DNA of 32,221 bases from positions 1 to 32,221 of the forward strand of contig CAKRYE010000023.1 in NCBI GenBank assembly GCA_934426285.1, written 5' to 3'. The number at the start of each line of letters is the position of its first letter. The stretch's first letter is position 1. Shown here piece by piece: positions 7,803-15,774 of the stretch. The notes beneath the pieces were generated by a model. The model did not search any database. It saw nothing but the letters and a program-made list of their open reading frames with translations, and was not told the DNA's origin. Made by a program: the position numbers and the translations under genes. Source of the DNA: an uncultured Blautia sp. (lineage in GTDB: Bacteria > Bacillota > Clostridia > Lachnospirales > Lachnospiraceae).

Positions 7803-8567
7803 TTATCCAATAATCTTTTCAAGCTGTTCCTTGGTCAGCACCAGATTGAATCCCATAGGATTCACCACATAAGCCTTCGCCTGCTGAATCATCAGTTCCG
7901 GAAGCTTATTTAACGGAACTTTAGCAATCCGAAGCTTACGTCCCTTCGTAAATTTCTCCAGTTCCATCACATCCGTAAATACAGGCTGCAATATTTCCTC
8001 TTTCTTATTCTTCAGATATGGAATACGGATCTGTTTCGGATCCTCTTCATTTACTTCCATAGCAACCAGATACTGTGATTTACGCATATTTACCAGCAGT
8101 TCCTCTTCAAGTTCACGAAGATTGCCATGCTGTTCCTTCTCTACCGGACGGCGAAGTTCCTGCATAAAATAAATACCGGATAACTCCAGTGTTGGATTCA
8201 AAAGAGGTCTGTGTTCCTCCGGAATCTTGCTCAGATCATGCTGCTTTGCAATATCCGGCAGATCAATTTCTACCTGTTCCTCACCATCTACCCACATTAC
8301 TGTATTCACACCAATTGCATAAAAAGTGCCATACAATCTTGGATAATCCTTTTTCTCATAGCGCATACCCATAAGGAGAACCTTATCATCCAGAAGTTTT
8401 TTTCCAAATTCTTTAATTCCTTCCTCTGTGGAAAAAATCCATGCCTGATCATTAAAAGTTTCCTCATCGCATTTCACATACGGAAGCTTGGTAAACTGTG
8501 AATACGCCACATATACCATATCTCTGTTCTGTAATTCCTTGATTGCATCTTCTTTACTGATTGCCAT
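7803..8567 (-). CDS. SseB-family protein, 254 aa
   Basis: The C-terminal half has the SseB/enhanced-serine-sensitivity pattern (residues about 140-254: LRELEEELL..., YLVAMEV, QIRIPYLKNKKEEILQPVFTD, ending with VVNPMGFNLVLTKEQL). The N-terminal half (VYVAYSQFTKLPYV, AWIFSTEEGIKEF) resembles a second, degenerate copy of the same fold. There is no signal peptide or TM segment. The family function is poorly known; in E. coli it is linked to serine sensitivity. The ATG has GAGGA about eight bases upstream. A minus-strand TATAAT lies near 8593-8598 but no good -35 pairs with it. Monocistronic: it ends at its own terminator and is separated from purD upstream by another. Confidence 0.75.
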   Translation of the reverse strand: MAISKEDAIKELQNRDMVYVAYSQFTKLPYVKCDEETFNDQAWIFSTEEGIKEFGKKLLDDKVLLMGMRYEKKDYPRLYGTFYAIGVNTVMWVDGEEQVEIDLPDIAKQHDLSKIPEEHRPLLNPTLELSGIYFMQELRRPVEKEQHGNLRELEEELLVNMRKSQYLVAMEVNEEDPKQIRIPYLKNKKEEILQPVFTDVMELEKFTKGRKLRIAKVPLNKLPELMIQQAKAYVVNPMGFNLVLTKEQLEKIIG

Positions 8568-8728
8568 TGTCTTATCCTCTCTGTCTCAATTCTATTATAA
8601 TCTGCAATACCCCGCTATCCATGGATCAGGGTTAAATATTCATTCACTGCAATTCTTTTATATTTTATAACAAAATATCTAATAAGTAAAGGTAATTTAT
8701 GTAAAAAATGCTTAATATGCATAAAAAA

Positions 8729-8753
8729 GGAGATTGCCATCCTGACAATCTCT
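8729..8753 (-). terminator. Intrinsic terminator of the purine operon
   Basis: Stem GAGATTG (8730-8736) pairs with CAATCTC (8746-8752) around a 9-nt loop. On the minus strand it is followed by TTTTTT (8728-8723). It lies about 32 nt past the purD stop codon. Confidence 0.8.
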
Positions 8754-8784
8754 CTTTCATAATCTCAAATTGTAAAGGTTATTC

Positions 8785-10059
8785 TTATGCCTCGTCAATT
8801 GCCTTTCCAATATCATGTCTCATATATTTGTTGGCAAAGGAAATCCACTCTGTAGCTGCATAAGCGTTCTTTCGCGCTTCCTTCAGATCCTTACCTGTTG
8901 CTGTAATTCCCAGCACACGACCGCCATTTGTTACAATCTGACCATCCTTTTGCTTTGTTCCTGCATGGAAACAATAATAACCTTCTTTGTCTTTAAAGTT
9001 TTCAAATCCATACATCGGAACTTCCTTTTCATATTTCACAGGATATCCATCGCTGGCCAGAACCACACATACAGCTGCATTATCCTCAAACTGCAGATCC
9101 ACCTGGTCCAGTTTTCCGTCAATACAAGCTTCCATTACTTCTACAATATCATTCTTCATACGCGGCAGCACTACCTGCGCTTCCGGGTCTCCAAAACGTG
9201 CATTATATTCCAACACCTTCGGACCATCAGCAGTAAGCATCAGGCCAAAGAAAATAATCCCCTTAAAAGGTCTTCCTTCTGCAGCCATAGCATCCACTGT
9301 AGGCTGATAAACATATTTTCTGCAGAACTCATCCACCTCATCTGTATAGAAAGGACTTGGAGAAAAAGTACCCATACCGCCGGTATTTAAGCCCTGATCA
9401 CCATCCTGGGCCCGCTTATGATCCTGTGCAGAGGTCATGGTACGGATCGTACTGCCATCCACAAAGGAAAGAACAGATACTTCACGTCCTGTCATAAACT
9501 CCTCAATAACCATGGTGTTTCCGGCAGTGCCAAATTTCTTATCCTCCATGATTTCTTTTACACCATCTTCGGCTTCCTGCAGATCCTTACAGATCAGTAC
9601 GCCTTTACCCAAAGCCAGACCGTCAGCCTTCAGCACAATCGGAAACTTTGCTTCTGTGCGAAGATATTCCAGGGCCTTTTTAGGATCATCAAAATTCTCA
9701 TATGCAGCAGTAGGAATATTATATTTCTTCATCAGATCCTTGGAAAAAGCCTTGGAGCCTTCCAGAATAGCCGCATTTTTACGAGGTCCGAATACTCTCA
9801 GTCCCTTTGCCTCAAACACATCTACAATACCGCCCACCAGCGGATCATCCATGCCAATGATAGTCAGGTCAATCCCTTTCTCCTGGGCAAAATCTGCCAG
9901 TCTGTCAAATTCCATGGCACCAATATCCACACACTCAGCCAGCTCTGCAATTCCTGCATTTCCTGGTGCACAGTAAATTTTATCTACCTTTGGGCTTTTA
10001 GACACACTCCACGCAATAGCATGCTCTCTTCCGCCGCTGCCTACGATCAAAACCTTCAT
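8785..10059 (-). CDS. purD: Phosphoribosylamine-glycine ligase (GARS)
   Basis: Second step of de novo purine synthesis: phosphoribosylamine + glycine + ATP to GAR. An ATP-grasp enzyme of 424 aa, normal for PurD. The N-terminal domain starts MKVLIVGSGGREHAIAW. FPIVLKADGLALGKGV (about 140-155) is the ATP-grasp lysine region. NTGGMGTFSPSP (about 227-238) and EYNARFGDPEAQVVLPR (about 286-302) carry the metal-binding residues. The C-terminal domain includes GRVLGITATG. The ATG has AAGGAG eight bases upstream. It is the last gene of purE-purM-purN-purD and is separated from purN by 101 nt containing a strong hairpin (10083-10106). Confidence 0.97.
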   Translation of the reverse strand: MKVLIVGSGGREHAIAWSVSKSPKVDKIYCAPGNAGIAELAECVDIGAMEFDRLADFAQEKGIDLTIIGMDDPLVGGIVDVFEAKGLRVFGPRKNAAILEGSKAFSKDLMKKYNIPTAAYENFDDPKKALEYLRTEAKFPIVLKADGLALGKGVLICKDLQEAEDGVKEIMEDKKFGTAGNTMVIEEFMTGREVSVLSFVDGSTIRTMTSAQDHKRAQDGDQGLNTGGMGTFSPSPFYTDEVDEFCRKYVYQPTVDAMAAEGRPFKGIIFFGLMLTADGPKVLEYNARFGDPEAQVVLPRMKNDIVEVMEACIDGKLDQVDLQFEDNAAVCVVLASDGYPVKYEKEVPMYGFENFKDKEGYYCFHAGTKQKDGQIVTNGGRVLGITATGKDLKEARKNAYAATEWISFANKYMRHDIGKAIDEA

Positions 10060-10082
10060 TTTATCTGCTCCTTATCTATGTC

Positions 10083-10106
10083 AGTTCCGGGGAAGACCCC
10101 GGAACT
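10083..10106 (-). other. Perfect hairpin in the purN-purD intercistronic gap
   Basis: AGTTCCGGGG (10083-10092) and CCCCGGAACT (10097-10106) form a 10-bp perfect, GC-rich stem with a 4-nt loop (UCUU in the minus-strand RNA). No U-run follows, so it is not a typical intrinsic terminator. It sits 23 nt upstream of the purD start and directly before its Shine-Dalgarno. It may set mRNA stability or differential expression of purD. Confidence 0.7.
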
Positions 10107-10160
10107 CTATTTATCCATCTGATAATCTCTACGTTTCTTCAGCCAGTATTCTGCCTATAC

Positions 10161-10784
10161 TTAACTCATCCGTACTTTTCCGTTTTCTACAGATACCTTG
10201 CCATTTGCAATAAGGTTAATAGCTTTTGGTAAAATTTTCCATTCTGCCTTTTCCATTACTCTTCTCTGCAGAATCTCAGGAGTATCTCCCTGCTTGATCT
10301 TTACTGCTTTCTGCAGAATAATAGGTCCTGTATCTGTACCGGTATCTACAAAATGCACGGTTGCCCCAGTTACACGGACCCCTCTTTCCAGTGCCTTTTC
10401 ATGAACATGAAGGCCATAAAATCCCACACCGCAAAAAGACGGAATCAATGACGGATGAATGTTGATGATCCTGTTAGGAAAAGCTTCCACTATCATCGGA
10501 GGAATCGCTACCAGGAATCCAGCCAGCACCACCAGTTCCACACCACTCTCCTGAAGTTTTGCCAGCAGCGCCTTATGAAATTCTTCTCTGCTTTCAAATT
10601 TCTTCGGCGAAATACATGCTGCCTCTATGTTATGATTCTTTGCTCTCTCCAGTGCATAGGCATTTGGATTATTACTGATCACCAGAGAAACCTCTGCATT
10701 TGTGATCTTTCCATTATCAATGGCATCCAGGATTGCCTGGAGATTGGTCCCTCCGCCGGAAACCAGTACACCAACCTTTAACAT
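10161..10784 (-). CDS. purN: Phosphoribosylglycinamide formyltransferase (GART), folate-dependent
   Basis: Transfers a formyl group from 10-formyl-THF to GAR in purine synthesis. The N-terminal [19 protein letters not shown] is the phosphate-binding loop. The catalytic core [18 protein letters not shown] (about 130-147) carries the Asn/His pair, and [13 protein letters not shown] (about 168-180) carries the catalytic Asp. The length of 207 aa is standard for PurN. The ATG overlaps the purM TAA by seven bases (ATGTTAA) with GGGAG inside the end of purM, implying coupling. Confidence 0.96.
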   Translation of the reverse strand: MLKVGVLVSGGGTNLQAILDAIDNGKITNAEVSLVISNNPNAYALERAKNHNIEAACISPKKFESREEFHKALLAKLQESGVELVVLAGFLVAIPPMIVEAFPNRIINIHPSLIPSFCGVGFYGLHVHEKALERGVRVTGATVHFVDTGTDTGPIILQKAVKIKQGDTPEILQRRVMEKAEWKILPKAINLIANGKVSVENGKVRMS

Positions 10785-11803
10785 AAGGTCACTCCCTTTT
10801 CTCCGTTCTCAATACGTCCAACCACGTATGGAGTATCTCCTGCTGCTTTGATTGCTTCCATAGTTTTATCCACATCTGCAGAATCTACAGCCAGAATCAT
10901 TCCCAGTCCCATATTATATGTATTATACATCATCTGCTCATCAATATTTCCCTTCTGAGCCAGAAGTTTAAAAATCGGAAGTACCGGATAGCTGTCTTTT
11001 TCAACTACTGCATGAGTACCCTCTTTAAGCATACGCGGAATATTCTCATAGAAACCGCCTCCTGTGATATGACTGCATGCATGTACGCAGACACCTGCAT
11101 TTTTGATGCTCTTTAATGCTTTTACATAAATTCTGGTAGGTGCTAAAAGTGCCTCTCCCAGAGTCATTCCCAGTTCCTCATAATAGGTATCCAGAGATTC
11201 CTTTGTCATCTCAAACACCTTGCGCACCAGGGAAAATCCATTACTGTGTACACCGGTAGAAGCCATACCGATCAGTACATCCCCTGCTTTCAGCTTCTCA
11301 CCTGTGATCATTTCTTTTTTATCACATACTCCTACTGCAAAACCAGCCAGATCATATTCATCTTCAGGCATAAGTCCAGGATGTTCTGCTGTCTCGCCGC
11401 CAATAAGGGCAGCCTCAGACTGTACACATCCCTCTGCCACACCGCCTACAATAGCTGCTATTTTTTCCGGATAATTTTTGCCGCAGGCAATATAGTCCAA
11501 GAAGAATAATGGCTCGCCACCTGCGCAGGCAATATCATTCACACACATGGCAACTGCATCAATACCGATGGTATCATGTTTATCCATAACCATGGCAAGT
11601 TTTACCTTTGTTCCACAACCATCAGTACCTGACAGAAGGACTGGTTCTTCCATATCTTTGATCTTAGCCAGGGAAAAAGCTCCGGAAAATCCGCCAAGGC
11701 CTCCCAGAACTTCCTCACGCATAGTTCTCTTTACATGTTCCTTCATTAACTCTACTGATTTGTATCCAGCTTCAATATCTACTCCGGCTGTCTTGTAATC
11801 CAT
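10778..11803 (-). CDS. purM: Phosphoribosylformylglycinamidine cyclo-ligase (AIR synthetase)
   Basis: Closes the imidazole ring of AIR with ATP. The N-terminal [19 protein letters not shown], the GLGGFSGAF loop, [13 protein letters not shown], and [12 protein letters not shown] followed by YDLAGFAVG are hallmark PurM segments. [13 protein letters not shown] lies in the C-terminal half. The ATG at 11803 is chosen because GGAGG stands six bases upstream; an ATG six bases earlier directly abuts the Shine-Dalgarno. This gives 341 aa, normal for the family. It lies 68 nt downstream of purE and overlaps purN. Confidence 0.96.
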   Translation of the reverse strand: MDYKTAGVDIEAGYKSVELMKEHVKRTMREEVLGGLGGFSGAFSLAKIKDMEEPVLLSGTDGCGTKVKLAMVMDKHDTIGIDAVAMCVNDIACAGGEPLFFLDYIACGKNYPEKIAAIVGGVAEGCVQSEAALIGGETAEHPGLMPEDEYDLAGFAVGVCDKKEMITGEKLKAGDVLIGMASTGVHSNGFSLVRKVFEMTKESLDTYYEELGMTLGEALLAPTRIYVKALKSIKNAGVCVHACSHITGGGFYENIPRMLKEGTHAVVEKDSYPVLPIFKLLAQKGNIDEQMMYNTYNMGLGMILAVDSADVDKTMEAIKAAGDTPYVVGRIENGEKGVTLC

Positions 11804-11871
11804 AATCATCCTCCATAAGCTCCAGTTTCTGTACTGGCTCTTTCATATTATTATTTTCAGTTCATTATTGA

Positions 11872-12372
11872 TCAATAATTCTTGTATCCAACTTCCTGCA
11901 GTCTGGCATCCTTTGCCTCTACCTGCTCCTTCAGTTCCTGACTATATGCTTTTAACCGGTCAAGAAGCTCTGCGTCTGAAGTTGCCAGGATCTTTGCTGC
12001 CAGAAGTCCTGCATTCGCTCCACCGTTGATTGCTACGGTAGCTACCGGAATTCCGGATGGCATCTGTACAATAGAATAAAGGGAATCCCTGCCTCCCAGT
12101 GAGGTGGTGTGCATGGGAATACCAATTACAGGCATTGGGAAGATTGCTGCGCACATTCCAGGCAGATGTGCTGCCATTCCTGCTCCGGCAATAATTACTT
12201 TAAATCCTTTCTCCTCAGCGGTTTTCGCATATTCAAAGAATACATCCGGTTCTCTGTGTGCGGAAATAATTTTCATTTCATAATCAATTCCAAGCTTGTC
12301 CAGAATAGCTGCTGCTTTGCTCATGATCGGCATATCTGAGTCGCTGCCCATCACAATTCCTACTTTTGCCAT
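11872..12372 (-). CDS. purE: N5-carboxyaminoimidazole ribonucleotide mutase (class I PurE)
   Basis: Converts N5-CAIR to CAIR in purine synthesis. VGIVMGSDSDMPIMSKAA at the N terminus and ISAHREPD (about 40-47) are the active-site signatures. GAGMAAHLPGMCA and MPVIGIPM followed by LGGRDSLYSIVQMPSGIPVATVAI confirm class I PurE. The start at 12372 (MAKVGIV) is preferred because GGAGA lies eight bases upstream. A longer reading frame adds 19 unrelated residues without a ribosome binding site. The result is 166 aa, typical. It is the first gene of the pur operon. No purine riboswitch is seen in its roughly 70-nt leader. Confidence 0.96.
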   Translation of the reverse strand: MAKVGIVMGSDSDMPIMSKAAAILDKLGIDYEMKIISAHREPDVFFEYAKTAEEKGFKVIIAGAGMAAHLPGMCAAIFPMPVIGIPMHTTSLGGRDSLYSIVQMPSGIPVATVAINGGANAGLLAAKILATSDAELLDRLKAYSQELKEQVEAKDARLQEVGYKNY

Positions 12373-12445
12373 AATTATTCTCCTTTTCTCTTTAGATGCT
12401 TCATTCGTTAGAAAGATATTTGCTTTCAACTCTCTCTAATGGTAG

Positions 12446-12474
12446 ATTCTACTAAGATTCTCCGGTTCTGTCAA
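12446..12474 (-). promoter_or_regulatory. Promoter of the purEMND operon
   Basis: Minus strand: -35 TTGACA (12474-12469), 17-bp spacer, -10 TAGAAT (12451-12446). This is a near-consensus sigma-A promoter, giving a leader of roughly 70 nt before purE. No PurR-box pair or G-box riboswitch is recognisable. The MITE-like element begins 27 bp upstream of the -35. Confidence 0.8.
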
Positions 12475-12493
12475 CAAAGATAACGTCAGTAAC

Positions 12494-12655
12494 CTAAAAA
12501 TGTTACTGTTCACTCCGTTCCCAGCAACACGCTTCGCGATGCACAGAATTTATGCTAATCGCATAAATTCGCGCGGCATTTCTCGGGTTTTCTGTGACCT
12601 TCTCTCACAAAAAACACCTCGCGGGATAGTGGTGCGTGAACAGTAACCTAAAAAT
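12494..12655. mobile_element. MITE-like element, 146 bp, with 12-bp terminal inverted repeats and 8-bp direct repeats
   Basis: The core is 12502-12647. GTTACTGTTCAC (12502-12513) and GTGAACAGTAAC (12636-12647) are perfect terminal inverted repeats. The flanks are the 8-bp direct repeats CTAAAAAT (12494-12501 and 12648-12655), as expected for a target-site duplication. Inside are a perfect 10-bp hairpin (GAATTTATGC 12546-12555 with 12561-12570) and a 7-bp pair (CACAGAA 12542-12548 with TTCTGTG 12590-12596). There is no coding capacity. The left direct repeat extends to 15 bp because CAGTAAC (12487-12493), identical to the element's terminus, also precedes it; this may be a remnant of a second copy. 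The right repeat ends on the last base of the neighbouring stop codon. The parent transposase family is unknown. Confidence 0.65.
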
Positions 12656-14694
12656 CACAATTCTCCGAAAGCTTCATTCAATGCTTCTGTACCCGGCAGC
12701 ACAAATCGTCCGTTCTCAATGACAGGGATCATACCGCCATCATCATCCACTGCACAGATACTTCCCAACTCATCATAGGGAATGGTAATGTCCGTATGGC
12801 ATCCATAATAAGCCAGGCTTACATCATCCTTACGCATCTCTGAGATTTCATTGTCCCTTGCAATAATCTCCTTGCCGTCAGGATTATATACAGGTGTATC
12901 TTCAGCCCAACTGTAACAAGTATCTCCCACTGCAAAATGAGGTCCCATTTTCTCTGCAATGAGAATCGGTAATTTATCTGCAATATCATATTTCTGTGCT
13001 GCCACATAGGCAGTGGTATTAGTACCGATTGCAAACTCTCCCATAGCCAGTCTGGGATGATGAAACAGAATATTGTCCTCAATATATTTCCGATTCTCTT
13101 CCTCAGTATCAAAATTACTGCAGGTATAATCAATAACCTGACCACAATCAAATACCAGTTTCAGGTCACAAAACTGCAAGCCATTAAGATATACCTTGGA
13201 AACATGAAGGATACCGCCGGTTCCTGCCAGCACCGGAGATGTAAACACTTCTCCCAAAGGTATATTCACATCTGCCACACAGTTCTCGAAATTTGTCTGT
13301 TTTTGAGGATCTGTAAGGATATGAAGATGGATAAGCAAATCTGTCTCATTATCTCCTTTTCCCTTGATCTCCACCCATTCACAGGTGTCCAGAGTGTCAA
13401 TGATAGTCTGTTGGATTTTCTGGTATTTTTTATAATCCAATGTGTTTATTTTTACGATCTCACGGAAAATATCCTGAAAATCCTCTCCAATCTCAGGGAT
13501 AGGATAAGCAATGATTGTAAAGCTTCTCTCCTCACCTTTTATATATCGGTTCACAATCTGCCCGGATTCGTTATCCAGCTCCACCTGTAATTTCTGCTGT
13601 GCTTCGCTAAAGTTCCAGCACTCTTCCTTGCTCACCGGCGAGAATGGCTTCTCCCCAAAAGTCTCGATCACTGCAGGACCACCATGAACCTCTGCCAGGT
13701 CTGCATATTCATCATAAGAGGTCTGCATTGCACGAAGCTTACGTTTAACAAAATCAGAATCCATAAACAGAGCACTGTCCTGCCTGTGGTCATAATCAAA
13801 CTGCGGATTGGCAACTGCGCCTGTAAAACCAACACGGTTCTGACTTCTTTTGTTCACTGCATGAAGTGCATGGCGATAGATCACAGCCTTCAGTCCCATT
13901 TCCTCAAACTGCAGTATGGCAGCTTTAACCATACGTTCAAATCCCAGTTCATAACGGATATTTACTGTTTTCTTCTTCCTGATATCTTTTCTGCCTGTAA
14001 CAAAGCCCATACGGTACCCTTCTGTATAAGTACCTGCCATACTGTCTATTTCTTCCTGGGACATAGAGTTTAAAAATCTGGCAGTCTCCAGCTGGCTCTC
14101 TGAGATGTATTCTCCAAATCTGTACAGATATCGCAGATCATTCAGATCAGATTTCATAATAATATTTACAGCAAAATCTTCTTCCGGGTCAACCCCTTCC
14201 CTGATTCTGGTCTCCACCATATCCTGGCAATAATCATTCACATAGGAAAGCAGGATTTCTCTCACCTGCTTCTCAGCCGGCAGTTCCTCTTCCGAAAACG
14301 CAGAATACATTTCCAGAAAAAGTTCCAGACCTACTGTAATATCCCAGACTTTTTTTTCAAAAGCATAGCCAATGGTTCCATGCAGTTCTGTATAAAGGAA
14401 AGTAAAAGCTCTTCCATATTCTCCCAGCATTTTCTGTGCATAAACAGGATTTCCATAGGACTTTTCATAATTCTGCGGAAGCACATCCTGATACAGTTCA
14501 TAGTTCTGTGCCTGCAGTTCCTCCAAAGTCTTATCCTGATTCTGATTTTCATCCATCACAGAAATTACTTTCTGCAAAAATTCTGCCTCTTTTATAAAAA
14601 AGTCCTGATATGGCATTTTTACTATATTTTCTTCAGGTATCTGTACGATTCTTTCCTTCGCCAGTTTATACCGTTCCATAACCCATTCGTCCAA
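12655..14694 (-). CDS. M29-family aminopeptidase with a long N-terminal extension
   Basis: The C-terminal half has the metal site of M29 (AmpS/aminopeptidase T) peptidases: NIPLGEVFTSP with E482, GEFAIGTNT with E553, H586 and Y594 in MGPHFAVGDTCY, and H633/D635 in CHTDITI. Spacings roughly match the published AmpS ligands E250, E316, H345, H376 and D378. Family members are usually about 370-415 aa. Here 679 aa include roughly 230 N-terminal residues (about 1-230, helical, acidic) that I cannot assign. The start is TTG at 14694: the Shine-Dalgarno TAAGGAG (overlapping the preceding stop) is eight bases upstream, and no in-frame ATG lies at a suitable distance. It follows the small membrane protein gene by 12 nt. 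Probably a cytosolic, metal-dependent exopeptidase. Confidence 0.82.
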   Translation of the reverse strand: MDEWVMERYKLAKERIVQIPEENIVKMPYQDFFIKEAEFLQKVISVMDENQNQDKTLEELQAQNYELYQDVLPQNYEKSYGNPVYAQKMLGEYGRAFTFLYTELHGTIGYAFEKKVWDITVGLELFLEMYSAFSEEELPAEKQVREILLSYVNDYCQDMVETRIREGVDPEEDFAVNIIMKSDLNDLRYLYRFGEYISESQLETARFLNSMSQEEIDSMAGTYTEGYRMGFVTGRKDIRKKKTVNIRYELGFERMVKAAILQFEEMGLKAVIYRHALHAVNKRSQNRVGFTGAVANPQFDYDHRQDSALFMDSDFVKRKLRAMQTSYDEYADLAEVHGGPAVIETFGEKPFSPVSKEECWNFSEAQQKLQVELDNESGQIVNRYIKGEERSFTIIAYPIPEIGEDFQDIFREIVKINTLDYKKYQKIQQTIIDTLDTCEWVEIKGKGDNETDLLIHLHILTDPQKQTNFENCVADVNIPLGEVFTSPVLAGTGGILHVSKVYLNGLQFCDLKLVFDCGQVIDYTCSNFDTEEENRKYIEDNILFHHPRLAMGEFAIGTNTTAYVAAQKYDIADKLPILIAEKMGPHFAVGDTCYSWAEDTPVYNPDGKEIIARDNEISEMRKDDVSLAYYGCHTDITIPYDELGSICAVDDDGGMIPVIENGRFVLPGTEALNEAFGEL

Positions 14695-14706
14695 ATCTTC
14701 ATCTCC

Positions 14707-15030
14707 TTAAATATTAGTCATTCCAAGCAGATACATCCCCAGCCAGCCAATCATAATCATACCGTTTAAAATGGATCCAATCATACTGGTACGATGATTT
14801 CTGCCTGTTTCCGAAAAACTCAGCAGCCCCATAATAAAGCCATACACAGACAGCAGCATTGCAAAAAGGCTGATGCCTCCTACAATATATCCCATTTCAC
14901 CATCAAATACACAGGCCAGCATCACCGCTGCCAGAAACAGAACCAATGAAGCTGCCGCCAATCCTGTAGATAGCTTTCCCTTTCGGGCTTCCTGTTTTTT
15001 TACAAAAGCATATCTATATCTTTTTGCCAT
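14707..15030 (-). CDS. Small membrane protein (DUF6142-like), 107 aa, three TM segments
   Basis: A basic N-terminal tail (MAKRYRYAFVKKQEARKGK) is followed by three hydrophobic helices: LAAASLVLFLAAVMLACVF, MGYIVGGISLFAMLLSVYGF and a C-terminal GSILNGMIMIGWLGMYLLG. The pattern resembles a family I know as DUF6142 from Lachnospiraceae; that name is from memory. Function unknown. The ATG has GAGGAG about nine bases upstream. The gene overlaps the 3' end of the VanZ-like gene by 17 nt and is followed after 12 nt by the aminopeptidase, so the three are probably co-transcribed. Confidence 0.8.
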   Translation of the reverse strand: MAKRYRYAFVKKQEARKGKLSTGLAAASLVLFLAAVMLACVFDGEMGYIVGGISLFAMLLSVYGFIMGLLSFSETGRNHRTSMIGSILNGMIMIGWLGMYLLGMTNI

Positions 15031-15487
15031 AAATTTTTCTCCTCAGATGATCACAGATAAAAAAAAGCAGATATCCCAACGCTGCTCCTGCTGTATTCAG
15101 AATCATATCATCCACATCAAAGCATCCTACCCTGGTTATCAGCTGAACCACCTCCACCGTCAGGCTTAAGCCAAATCCGGCCAAAGTGATCAGAATACCA
15201 CTTCGCATCTTTTCTGTAATAACAGGCAGAATGAATCCAAAAGGTAAAAATCCTGCCACATTGCCCACCAAATTCGTAAATACTGCTGCAAATCCAAGCT
15301 GTTTTCTGTATACCCAGAACCTCCGTATTTCCACAAAAGGTATTAGATTATATCTGAATTCCTGTTCTGTCACAACTGCTCTTCCATATTTTTCCGAAAA
15401 AAAGAGGAAATAAACCAATGCCAGTACATACAGTATAAAAGAAACCAGCCCCAGCCCCCTGATAATATGTTTTGTTTCTTTTTTCAA
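15014..15487 (-). CDS. VanZ-family membrane protein
   Basis: VanZ-like proteins are small polytopic membrane proteins; VanZ itself gives low-level teicoplanin resistance, while most homologues are uncharacterised. There are four hydrophobic helices. The family motifs are present: FTNLVGNVAGFLPFGFILP (about 70-88) and the late SLTVEVVQLITRVGCFDVDD followed by MILNTAGAALGY (about 108-139), with the conserved E, Q, R and D/N pattern. The 157-aa length is typical. The start is uncertain: the first usable codon is TTG at 15487, with only a weak AGGGG upstream. A terminator ends just 25 bp upstream, leaving no visible promoter, so it may be read by terminator read-through. Confidence 0.85.
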   Translation of the reverse strand: MKKETKHIIRGLGLVSFILYVLALVYFLFFSEKYGRAVVTEQEFRYNLIPFVEIRRFWVYRKQLGFAAVFTNLVGNVAGFLPFGFILPVITEKMRSGILITLAGFGLSLTVEVVQLITRVGCFDVDDMILNTAGAALGYLLFFICDHLRRKIYGKKI

Positions 15488-15511
15488 AATTTTATTTGCC
15501 CCTATTTCTAC

Positions 15512-15558
15512 GTAAAAGCCGCACGGAACGTATACATCCGGTTTCCGCGCGGCTTTAC
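15512..15558 (-). terminator. Intrinsic terminator of the pyr operon
   Basis: A GC-rich stem of about 14 bp (AAAGCCGCACGGAA at 15515-15528 with TTTCCGCGCGGCTTT at 15542-15556; the one mismatch is a G-U pair in minus-strand RNA). The minus strand continues into TTTT. It is downstream of the 50-aa peptide gene that ends the pyr cluster. Confidence 0.85.
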
Positions 15559-15571
15559 AGTCTAAACGGAT

Positions 15572-15591
15572 ATGTTGCCAGGCGGCAACAT
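15572..15591 (-). other. 8-bp hairpin preceding the pyr terminator
   Basis: ATGTTGCC (15572-15579) and GGCAACAT (15584-15591) form a perfect stem with a 4-nt loop. It lies 7 nt after the stop codon of the 50-aa peptide gene and 14 nt before the terminator stem. No T-run follows. It may protect the 3' end of the transcript. Confidence 0.55.
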
Positions 15592-15597
15592 TACCAA

Positions 15598-15750
15598 CTA
15601 TAAAAGTATTTCAGATTTTTTCTTCAGCAGTCTTGCACCGTTTATGATCATCATAATACCGGCTGTTATTCCTGTGGCAAGTATGATAATTCCCACTGCC
15701 AGACTGCATGCACCTGTGGAAGACATGGTTTTATAAATTTTTTCGTTCAT
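15598..15750 (-). CDS. Small single-TM peptide, 50 aa, last gene of the pyr operon
   Basis: An open frame begins with ATG at 15750, preceded by GGAGG at seven bases, and ends with TAG at 15598. The N-terminal part (MNEKIYKTMSSTG) is followed by one long hydrophobic stretch, ACSLAVGIIILATGITAGIM then MIING, and a basic tail (ARLLKKKSEILL). It is a typical single-pass micro-protein. It starts 24 nt after the pyrE stop and precedes the operon terminator, so it is co-transcribed with pyrimidine genes. No function can be assigned. The excellent ribosome binding site, short spacing and TM composition argue that it is real. Confidence 0.75.
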   Translation of the reverse strand: MNEKIYKTMSSTGACSLAVGIIILATGITAGIMMIINGARLLKKKSEILL

Positions 15751-15774
15751 GGTCATTCCTCCCTGCTCATTTGC

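Noticed and set aside
12373..12445. Possible purine riboswitch or PurR box before purE
   Set aside because: The leader is short and lacks the conserved purine-aptamer core; no PurR-box pair seen.
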